Below are positions 58,093 through 64,000 of a stretch of DNA of 64,000 bases, in pieces. The stretch covers positions 6,624-70,623 of the forward strand of contig PMWT01000151.1 in assembly GCA_003166025.1 (NCBI GenBank), in the 5' to 3' direction. Both the position numbers and the translations under genes were made by a program. Each line of letters begins with the position of its first letter. Position 1 is the stretch's first letter. The notes under the pieces are model-generated. The model searched no databases. It was given only the letters and a program-made list of their open reading frames with translations, and was not told the DNA's origin. The DNA is from Acidimicrobiaceae bacterium (GTDB lineage Bacteria; Actinomycetota; Acidimicrobiia; Acidimicrobiales; Palsa-688).

Positions 58093-59589
58093 TCAGGGGT
58101 GCTCGTGGGGTCGGTAGGAAGCCATGAGCTGCTCCCTTCGTCGCCTGGCTCCGGCAATGCTGCTCATCGGCCCCGGCCTCGTAGTCGCCGGTCTCATCGG
58201 CGCCGAGCTCATGGGCCCCGGCCCCGGCCGGGAGGGCCCATGAGTACGCCGGCCCTGACCGTAGACCTGTTGCAGGGACCACAGTTCCCACAACGCGAAC
58301 AAGGCAGCGACCGCCGCCAGGTACAGGAGCACCTGGGCGGGCCATGCCGCGAGCACCGAGCTCAGGCCGTGCCTCGATGGTGCGGCCGCCCCGCTGCCGA
58401 CGGCTCCGGCTCCCGAGCCCAGCGCTACCGGCCCGGCCCGGCGCGGGGACTGTGGTTCCCGCGCTGCGCCCAGATTGGTGCCTGCCCGGGCCCGAGGGTG
58501 ATGGGCCGGGCGCACATGATGACTAGAGACGTGGTGTAAGGACAACTTGCTCAGGGCGACCGGGCCGGGCAGAGCCGGTGGCGGTAGACGATCGTTAGTG
58601 GGCTCGGACCCTACCCGGGTCTGAAAGCCCTGGTTGAGCAGGTCGATAGCGCTCTGGGTGGGGTTGTAGCCGTTCATCACGACCGCCAGCATCGTGCGTC
58701 CCTGGCGCCGGGCCGCCGCCATGATGCAGCTCCCGGCCTTGTCCGTGAACCCCGTCTTTATGCCGATGGCACCGGGATAGCTCTCCAGGAACAGGTTGTT
58801 CATGCTCGGGAGGTAGTGGGCGGCACCGGTGGGGTCGACGAAGTGGTAGCTGTCCTGGACGACGATGCGGGCGAGCTCGGGGACGTCGAGGAAGTCGCGT
58901 CCGACGATGGCCAGGTCGCGGGCGCTCACCAGGTTGCCGCCCTCGAACCCCTCGGTCCCGTCCAGGCCGGCAGGGTCATGGAAGACGGGTGAATCGGTCA
59001 TCCCGACCTGCTTCGCCGATCGTTGCATGACCGAGGCGAAGGTGGCCAACGAGCCGCTTATCCGTTGCGCCAGCGCATAGGCGGCGTCATTTGCCGACAG
59101 GACCAGAAGCGACTCGAGCACGTCATGGAGGGGCCAGGCCACGCCCTTTTCGATGCCCACATCGTTCGGGTAGGCCTCTAACGACTCTTTGGTGCCGCGG
59201 ACCCCGGCGCCCGCGCGCAGGTAATCGACGGCTATGAGGGCCGTCAGCACCTTTGTGAGACTGGCGGGTGGGAGCCGAAGGTGTTCGTTGTCGGCAGCGA
59301 GCACATTTCCGGTGTTGACGTCGACCAGTACATACGCGGCCGAGGGGGGCAGCGCCACGGTGGCCTGAGGGGCGATAGGTTTACCAGGCCCCCGAACGGG
59401 GGATGTCAACACCGCCGGCGCGTGGCGCGAAGGCGGCAACGCTGCGGCCGTGGCGGGTGTGGACCAAAGCGTCAGAAACGCGAGCAACAACAAAAAACCG
59501 GCCACACGCGGGACCCGTTTGGTCCGAGACGGCGCCGTGCAGGCCGTCGAAGCCCAGGCACAAGCGCCCGCGCCCGCGTTACTGCCCAT
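58093..59589 (-). CDS. D-alanyl-D-alanine carboxypeptidase (S11/PBP5 family)
   Basis: 498 residues. Trims the terminal D-Ala of peptidoglycan stem peptides. Signal sequence near residues 27-46, then SxxK S110-K113 (PPASLTKVLTA), SxN (LSANDAAYA) and KTG (GIKTGFTDKAGSC). The catalytic domain is followed by a His/Ala/Pro-rich linker, a membrane span (about 420-438, VLLYLAAVAALFALWEL) and a basic tail, so both ends may be membrane-fixed. ATG 59589 is set by a -10 element 6 bases upstream; GTG 59610 is the longer alternative. Confidence 0.93.
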   Translation of the reverse strand: MGSNAGAGACAWASTACTAPSRTKRVPRVAGFLLLLAFLTLWSTPATAAALPPSRHAPAVLTSPVRGPGKPIAPQATVALPPSAAYVLVDVNTGNVLAADNEHLRLPPASLTKVLTALIAVDYLRAGAGVRGTKESLEAYPNDVGIEKGVAWPLHDVLESLLVLSANDAAYALAQRISGSLATFASVMQRSAKQVGMTDSPVFHDPAGLDGTEGFEGGNLVSARDLAIVGRDFLDVPELARIVVQDSYHFVDPTGAAHYLPSMNNLFLESYPGAIGIKTGFTDKAGSCIMAAARRQGRTMLAVVMNGYNPTQSAIDLLNQGFQTRVGSEPTNDRLPPPALPGPVALSKLSLHHVSSHHVRPAHHPRARAGTNLGAAREPQSPRRAGPVALGSGAGAVGSGAAAPSRHGLSSVLAAWPAQVLLYLAAVAALFALWELWSLQQVYGQGRRTHGPSRPGPGPMSSAPMRPATTRPGPMSSIAGARRRREQLMASYRPHEHP

Positions 59590-59595
59590 TGACCG

Positions 59596-59601
59596 AGGAT
59601 A
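59596..59601 (-). promoter_or_regulatory. -10 element of the carboxypeptidase gene
   Basis: TATCCT on the minus strand, ending 6 bases before ATG 59589. Confidence 0.55.
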
Positions 59602-59693
59602 GTGGACCACTGCCGCCGGGCTCGTTTATCTACCCGTCCTCGAGGGCTTTTTAAAGGGTGCGGACGAACGGCGTGCTGCGCGAGCATGTTCGT

Positions 59694-60905
59694 ATGGCCC
59701 CTGCTCCTCGACAACGCGTTTCCGCTCGTATCGCCGCCGTTTCCGAGTCCGCCACCCTCGCCGTGGACGCCAAGGCCAAAGCCTTGAAGGCCCAGGGCGA
59801 GGATGTGATCGGTTTCGGGGCCGGGGAGCCGGACTTCCCCACTCCCGCCCATATCGTGGAGGCAGCCGCGGCGGCGTGCCGTGAGCCGCGCAACCACCAT
59901 TATACGCCGGCCGCGGGCCTGCCCGAGCTGCGGGACGCCATTGCCACGAAAACGGCCCGAGACAGCCAGTTCGACGTGACGGCGGCGCAGGTGCTGGTGA
60001 CCAACGGCGGCAAGCAGGCGGTCGAGGAAGCGTTCGCTAGCTTGCTCGACCCGGGGGACGAGGTGCTGCTCCCGGCGCCCTATTGGACCACCTACCCCGA
60101 GGTGGTGCGCCTGGCCGGCGGGGTGCCCGTCGAGGTCCAAACCACGCCGGAAAGTGGCTACAAGGTGACCGTCGAGCAACTTGAGAGGGCTCTCACGCCC
60201 CGGACCAAAGTGCTTTTGTTTGTCTCGCCCTCCAACCCGACGGGCGCCGTCTATGGCGAGGACGAGATGCGTGCCCTGGCCACTTGGGCGGACGAGCGCG
60301 GGCTGTGGGTGGTGACCGACGAGATCTACGAGCATCTCGTGTACGGCTCGGCCCGGTTCCACTCGATGCCCGTGCTGGTGCCGGAACTAGCCGAGCGTTG
60401 CATCATCGTCAACGGTGTGGCCAAGACCTATGCCATGACCGGCTGGCGGGTGGGATGGCTGATCGGTCCCCTGGACGTCGTTAAGGCGGCCGCCAACCTT
60501 CAGAGCCATTCCACTTCCAATGTCTGCAACGTCGCCCAGATGGCGGCCTTGGCCGCCCTCTCCGGGGGCCTCGAAGACGTCAAGGAGATGCGCTCGGTCT
60601 ACGACCGGCGCCGCCGGGCCATCGTTGCCGCCCTATCAGACCTTCCCGGTGTACTGTGCCCCGAGCCCGAAGGCGCCTTTTATGCTTTCCCCAGCTTCGC
60701 AGGGGTACTCGGCCGTCCCTTCGCCGGTCTGGGAAAGGCGCCCACGACCACCCTTGAGCTGGCCGAGCTCGTTTTGGAGGAGGCGAAGGTGGCGTTTGTG
60801 CCCGGTGAAGCGTTCGGAGCGCCGGGGTGCGGACGGTTTTCCTATGCCCTGGCCGACGATGACCTCGCCGAGGGTATGGCCCGACTGGCCAAGTTGTTCG
60901 GCTAG
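59694..60905 (+). CDS. Aspartate/prephenate-type aminotransferase (class I)
   Basis: 403 residues. Fold-type I PLP enzyme: [22 protein letters not shown] is the standard start of the AspC Ib subgroup, followed by [26 protein letters not shown], and the PLP lysine K244 in [17 protein letters not shown]. Transfers the amino group between aspartate or related acids and 2-oxoglutarate. ATG 59694 fits the family start; GTG 59658 would add 12 residues. No clear -10 was found at the right distance from either. Confidence 0.92.
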   Translation: MAPAPRQRVSARIAAVSESATLAVDAKAKALKAQGEDVIGFGAGEPDFPTPAHIVEAAAAACREPRNHHYTPAAGLPELRDAIATKTARDSQFDVTAAQVLVTNGGKQAVEEAFASLLDPGDEVLLPAPYWTTYPEVVRLAGGVPVEVQTTPESGYKVTVEQLERALTPRTKVLLFVSPSNPTGAVYGEDEMRALATWADERGLWVVTDEIYEHLVYGSARFHSMPVLVPELAERCIIVNGVAKTYAMTGWRVGWLIGPLDVVKAAANLQSHSTSNVCNVAQMAALAALSGGLEDVKEMRSVYDRRRRAIVAALSDLPGVLCPEPEGAFYAFPSFAGVLGRPFAGLGKAPTTTLELAELVLEEAKVAFVPGEAFGAPGCGRFSYALADDDLAEGMARLAKLFG

Positions 60906-60909
60906 CCGG

Positions 60910-60954
60910 CCCCTGTCAGACGGGCCCCTGTCAGACTGGCCGCTCTCAGACTGG
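60910..60954 (+). repeat. Three tandem 15-bp repeats between convergent genes
   Basis: CCCCTGTCAGACGGG (60910-60924), CCCCTGTCAGACTGG (60925-60939) and CCGCTCTCAGACTGG (60940-60954). The stop codon of the minus-strand FkbM gene (60946-60948) lies in the third copy, so a change in copy number would not alter the protein. Confidence 0.9.
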
Positions 60955-61938
60955 CCGGGCTAGAAGGTCCACGTGGTCTCGGCCCGGAGCGGCCGCCAGG
61001 GCGAGGATCTTGCTGTCGTCGCAGTCGCCCTCTCCCTCGTGCCCGATCACCGACAGGCGGTAACCGAAGGCGCGCAGGGTGCTGAGGTAGCTCTGGGCAC
61101 TCCCCCATGGCGAACTGTCCAGGGCGAGGGGGAAGAACTCGCTGATCAGGACGGGTGGCCCGGTGCTGAAAGTAGCCCTAGCGCCTTGCAGGACGAGTGG
61201 CTCGGCTCCTTCGACATCCATCTTTACGACATCGGCTCGCCCGATGTCGGCCGAGGCGAGCACATCGTCCAGCGGGTAGCTTGCCACCACGAACTCGGCC
61301 TCCACCGGCGTCGCCGGAGGCCCGTCGACGGGGATGATCCGCCCGTTGCTCCCGTCTGTCTCCAAGGCCACGGCGCCCGGGCGCTCGGACAGGGCGACCG
61401 CTATCACCTCGATGTTGTCGAACCCGTTGTCCTTGGCGCTCTGGCGCAGCAGGGCAACGTTGCGCGGGTTGGGCTCGATGGCGACGACGCGGCCGGCGGC
61501 GCCCACCAGTGAGGCTCCGAGCAGGCTGAACCATCCGATGTTGGCCCCGATGTCGACAAAGGTCGCGCCCTGGCCGAGCACGGAGCGCAACGTGGCTGAG
61601 ACATCAGGTTCGTAGCTACCGGTCCGGGCCAATGTGTGGCCGACGGCATAATCGGTGGGGTCGACGTGGATGCGAAAGCCTTCGCACGTGTTGACCACCT
61701 CGTGGGCCCTGCGGTCGCCCGGCCGGCCTAAAGCGTGCGCCCGGGCGAACTCCACACTTCCGAGGAACTCTTCGACCAGCTCGTGCACGCTGACGTTGTC
61801 CGAGCTCAGGCGCCGGTCGTAGTGAGCAAAGCCCTCGGCGTCTGGGAGGCGCTCCAAGAGCAGTCGGTAACAGGCGGTGACGTCCGCGAAGGTGGCGAGG
61901 TCGCTCCAATCGCCCCGTCCGGGACGGCTTGCTGGCAC
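60946..61938 (-). CDS. FkbM family methyltransferase with N-terminal DUF4214 domain
   Basis: 330 residues. Residues about 14-65 (VTACYRLLLERLPDAEGFAHY ... VHELVEEFLGSVEFARA) match the DUF4214 helical repeat, found in surface-glycan and adhesion proteins. The rest is a SAM-dependent methyltransferase: TFVDIGANIGWFSLLGASLVG (SAM loop), VVAIEPNPRNVALLR, and VVKMDVEGAEPLVLQGA typical of FkbM. Likely O-methylates a sugar in a surface glycan, given the adjacent glycosyltransferases (inference). GTG 61938 is supported by a -10 element 7 bases upstream; a longer open frame upstream lies opposite the next gene. Confidence 0.88.
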   Translation of the reverse strand: MPASRPGRGDWSDLATFADVTACYRLLLERLPDAEGFAHYDRRLSSDNVSVHELVEEFLGSVEFARAHALGRPGDRRAHEVVNTCEGFRIHVDPTDYAVGHTLARTGSYEPDVSATLRSVLGQGATFVDIGANIGWFSLLGASLVGAAGRVVAIEPNPRNVALLRQSAKDNGFDNIEVIAVALSERPGAVALETDGSNGRIIPVDGPPATPVEAEFVVASYPLDDVLASADIGRADVVKMDVEGAEPLVLQGARATFSTGPPVLISEFFPLALDSSPWGSAQSYLSTLRAFGYRLSVIGHEGEGDCDDSKILALAAAPGRDHVDLLARPV

Positions 61939-61945
61939 TGGCGCT

Positions 61946-61951
61946 ATGCTA
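61946..61951 (-). promoter_or_regulatory. -10 element of the FkbM gene
   Basis: TAGCAT on the minus strand, ending 7 bases before GTG 61938. The divergent glycosyltransferase gene starts 48 bases away with a weaker TTAACT (61970-61975). Confidence 0.55.
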
Positions 61952-61986
61952 CCGCCCGGAATGGACAGCTTAACTGGGGGCCCTTC

Positions 61987-63177
61987 ATGTCCGAACAGCT
62001 GAAGCGGCGGGTCGCCTTCGTCAGCCCTCGCTTCGGTGCCGAGATAATCGGGGGCGCCGAAGCCGTGGTACGTGACATCGCGCTGGGCCTGGTGGAGCGG
62101 GACTGGTCGGTGGAAGTGCTTACGACCTGTGCCGTCAACCCCTACACGTGGGCCAACGAACTGCCGGAGTCGTCCGAGGTGCACGACGGCATCTTGGTGA
62201 GGCGCTTCGAAAACGTGCTGGCGGCGTCGGCCAGCAAGGAGCACGCCGTCCACGGGCGGATTTACGCCGGGGAGGTGCCGTCCCTGGACGACCAGGTCAC
62301 CTGGCTCAACGCCCTGTTCCGCACGCCGGGGCTGTTCGAGGCCCTGCTCAGGGAGAAGGACACTTTCGACGCCGTCATCTTCGCCCCCTATTTGTTCTGG
62401 ACCACGACGGTCTGCATGCCCGCGGTGGCCGACCGCGCCGTCGTCATGCCCTGCCTGCACGACGAGGTCTACGCCTACCTGGACGTAATGCGCCACGTCC
62501 TGTCTTTGCCGGCATCGGTGTGGTTCCTTTCCGGCCCCGAGCACGACCTGGCCCACCGGATGGGGCCTGTCACGCCCAATCACAGCGTTATCGGATCGGG
62601 CATGGAGGTCCCCAAGATTTACCGGCCCGACAAGTTCCGCTCGGAGTACGGTATCGATTCCCCGTTCCTGCTCTATGTAGGGCGCCGTGAGGCCGACAAG
62701 GGGTGGCCGTGGCTGGTCGACCTGTTCTCCCGCACCGAGTTGCCGGTCAAGCTGGTGTGCGCCGGGGCGGGGGACGCCGAGGTGCCTCCCCGGTTGCGGG
62801 GAAGGGTCATAGACGTCGGCTTGCTGAGCATCGACCAGCGCAACAATGCCCTGGCCGCGGCGCTCGCCTATGTCCAGCCGAGCCTCAACGAGAGCTACTC
62901 GCGCACAGTGATGGAGTCATGGCTGGCGTCCCGTCCTGTGCTGGCCCGCAAGGGCAGCACCGTCGTCGAGTGGCACTGCGCCCGCAGCGGGGGTGGGACC
63001 GCCTTCGGGACGCCGCGCGAACTGGCCGGTCATGCCGAGCGGCTGCTGGCGGACACCGCCCGGGCCAAGGAGATGGGCGAGCGGGGGCGGGCGTACGTGC
63101 TTGAGAACTATCAGTGGCCGCACGTCCTCGACCTCATCGAGGCCGATCTTTTCTCATTGAAGGCCAACTCTCGCTGA
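61987..63177 (+). CDS. Glycosyltransferase, GT-B fold (GT4-like)
   Basis: 396 residues. N-terminal VAFVSPRFGAEIIGGAEAVVRDIALGL is the acceptor-side Rossmann start seen in GT4 enzymes; the C-terminal half has LLYVGRREADKGWPWLVDLF (donor domain) and SLNESYSRTVMESWLASRPVLARKGS, the ExxxxxxE region that holds the nucleotide sugar. Sugar and acceptor are not readable. ATG 61987 begins the conserved fold; the longer open frame upstream lies over the FkbM gene. Part of a glycan cluster running past the window edge. Confidence 0.9.
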   Translation: MSEQLKRRVAFVSPRFGAEIIGGAEAVVRDIALGLVERDWSVEVLTTCAVNPYTWANELPESSEVHDGILVRRFENVLAASASKEHAVHGRIYAGEVPSLDDQVTWLNALFRTPGLFEALLREKDTFDAVIFAPYLFWTTTVCMPAVADRAVVMPCLHDEVYAYLDVMRHVLSLPASVWFLSGPEHDLAHRMGPVTPNHSVIGSGMEVPKIYRPDKFRSEYGIDSPFLLYVGRREADKGWPWLVDLFSRTELPVKLVCAGAGDAEVPPRLRGRVIDVGLLSIDQRNNALAAALAYVQPSLNESYSRTVMESWLASRPVLARKGSTVVEWHCARSGGGTAFGTPRELAGHAERLLADTARAKEMGERGRAYVLENYQWPHVLDLIEADLFSLKANSR

Positions 63178-63220
63178 CGGGCGCCCGCCCGATGACCGGC
63201 GCCTGTTGACCGGCGCCCGT
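63177..63220 (+). repeat. Inverted and direct repeats between convergent glycosyltransferase genes
   Basis: Arms ACGGGCGCC (63177-63185) and GGCGCCCGT (63212-63220) pair perfectly over 9 bp. Inside are two 14-base direct repeats of GACCGGCGCCTGTT (63194-63207, 63208-63221, one mismatch). No T-run. Could be a two-way terminator. Confidence 0.6.
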
Positions 63221-63233
63221 TAGAGCCGGGGCA

Positions 63234-64000
63234 TTAGGGCTCCCAGCCGGCCCAGCGGTCCCACACGTCTTGGGGGCGGACCGTCCACTGCCGGGACAGG
63301 CGGGCGCGCGTAGCCAACGCCCAGGGCAGTAACGCGGCGGTCCCGGCCCGCACCCCGCCGTCCGGTCCCTCGGAGAGCCGTTGGCGCAATGCGTCGAGCA
63401 CCAAGCGGGACGGCCCGTTGCGCACCATGGAAAGGGTACGGTTGCGCTCGGCCATCACTCTCACCCAGGGCTCGTGCTCGCCCCCGGAACTGGCCGAGCG
63501 GCGGTGCACCACCGTCCCGGCCGGGTCGTACCACACCTTCATCCCGGCCAGGTGCGCCCGCCAGCACCAGTCGATGTCCTCGTAGTAGGCGAAGTAGCGG
63601 CGGGCGAATGGCCCGAGCCGGCGCCACGTACCCCGCCGGGTCACGAAGGCGGCCCCGGATACGGCAAAGCGTTCGCTGGGCTCATCGAACCGGCCGTCAT
63701 CTCTGGTGTCAGCACCGATGTCGCCGGCGTACCCGCGCTTGTCCAGGAACGCACCGGCGCCGTTGAGCAGGCGGACCACCCGGCCGGGCGGGGCGGGCCG
63801 GCCGTTTATGACTAGCTTCGTGCCCTCCCCGTCCCCGGTCAGAGGCACGTACCAGGGCTCTGGCCCCGACGTCCAGCGCCATCGGTCGTCACCGTCGTGC
63901 TCGAGCCGGTACAGGCCGGGCCCGGAGGCGACCTCCAGCATCTCTATCCCGTCAACCCTCACCGAGCGCACCTGGCGCCCCAGCGGACGGCCGTCGCCCG
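63234..64000 (-). CDS. Glycosyltransferase family 2, C-terminal part (cut by window edge)
   Basis: The frame is open from the window end to the stop at 63234 (about 255 residues seen). The GT-A features visible are VSGAAFVTRRGTWRRLGPFARRYFAYYEDIDWCWRAHLAG, with the FxxYxEDxDW motif of GT2 rhamnosyl-type transferases, and VWYDPAGTVVHRRS. The N-terminal nucleotide-sugar site lies beyond the edge. Residues before that, including VPLTGDGEGTKLVINGR, form a beta-rich insert. Probably adds a sugar to the same glycan as the neighbouring genes. Confidence 0.88.
   Translation of the reverse strand, partial: GDGRPLGRQVRSVRVDGIEMLEVASGPGLYRLEHDGDDRWRWTSGPEPWYVPLTGDGEGTKLVINGRPAPPGRVVRLLNGAGAFLDKRGYAGDIGADTRDDGRFDEPSERFAVSGAAFVTRRGTWRRLGPFARRYFAYYEDIDWCWRAHLAGMKVWYDPAGTVVHRRSASSGGEHEPWVRVMAERNRTLSMVRNGPSRLVLDALRQRLSEGPDGGVRAGTAALLPWALATRARLSRQWTVRPQDVWDRWAGWEP

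Noticed and set aside
60946-62583. Extension of the FkbM gene upstream to 62583
   Set aside because: The extra part is antisense to the GT-B gene, and GTG 61938 has a well-placed -10 element.
63177-63220. Calling this inverted repeat a firm intrinsic terminator
   Set aside because: There is no T-run on either side, so it is listed as a repeat.

Overview
The window is a high-G+C chromosome segment from an actinobacterium, probably of the Acidimicrobiia or a nearby lineage. This is inferred from the gene content (GlgE alpha-glucan pathway, PASTA kinase, DUF4333 lipoprotein, GatCAB), the TANNNT -10 elements placed directly before start codons, and the codon bias. No phylogeny was computed. There is no phage, integrase, IS element, CRISPR array, rRNA or tRNA that I can see. 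Genes are dense and no gap exceeds about 155 bases.

Layout. 1-4391: end of rho, then rpmE, prfA, prmC, tsaC and glyA (translation and one-carbon housekeeping). 4443-5879: a WecA/MraY-family phosphosugar transferase. 6032-13830: a complete F1Fo ATP synthase operon (atpZ-like, atpI, atpB-E-F-H-A-G-D-C) with a duplicated delta N-domain, a short epsilon and a tailed alpha. 13736-20318: a 2H phosphoesterase-GNAT fusion, a membrane glycosyltransferase, a UGM/PPOX-like flavoprotein, a zinc-ribbon protein with an internal duplication, and a small alpha/beta hydrolase. 20350-24934 (minus): an M20 peptidase, an ABC-permease remnant and glgP. 24983-32617: glgE-treS-mak-glgB, the trehalose to maltose-1-phosphate to branched alpha-glucan route, divergent from the glucan phosphorylase. 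32751-41210: L,D-transpeptidase, cysteine desulfurase, mnmA, ligA and a PASTA kinase. 41226-47062: S4 protein, SCP2 protein, gatCAB, and three small minus-strand genes. 47143-56105: branched-chain amino acid synthesis (ilvD; then ilvB-ilvN-ilvC behind an attenuator), a HAD hydrolase, a PatB-type lyase and a cholesterol-oxidase-like GMC flavoprotein. 56102-64000: quinone oxidoreductase, nucleoside hydrolase, D,D-carboxypeptidase, aspartate aminotransferase, and glycan genes (FkbM methyltransferase, two glycosyltransferases, the last cut by the window edge).

Two regulatory signals stand out. First, nineteen starts have a TANNNT-like hexamer ending 5-9 bases before the start codon and mostly no Shine-Dalgarno, which points to widespread leaderless transcription and fixes several start codons. 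Second, a previously unlisted 26-codon leader peptide ending Leu-Val-Val-Leu-Thr lies before ilvB, followed by a perfect 10-bp hairpin and a perfect 11-bp intrinsic terminator with a T-run: a transcription attenuator for the ilvBNC operon. Short tandem repeats (13-24 bp) recur at gene ends and in convergent gaps.
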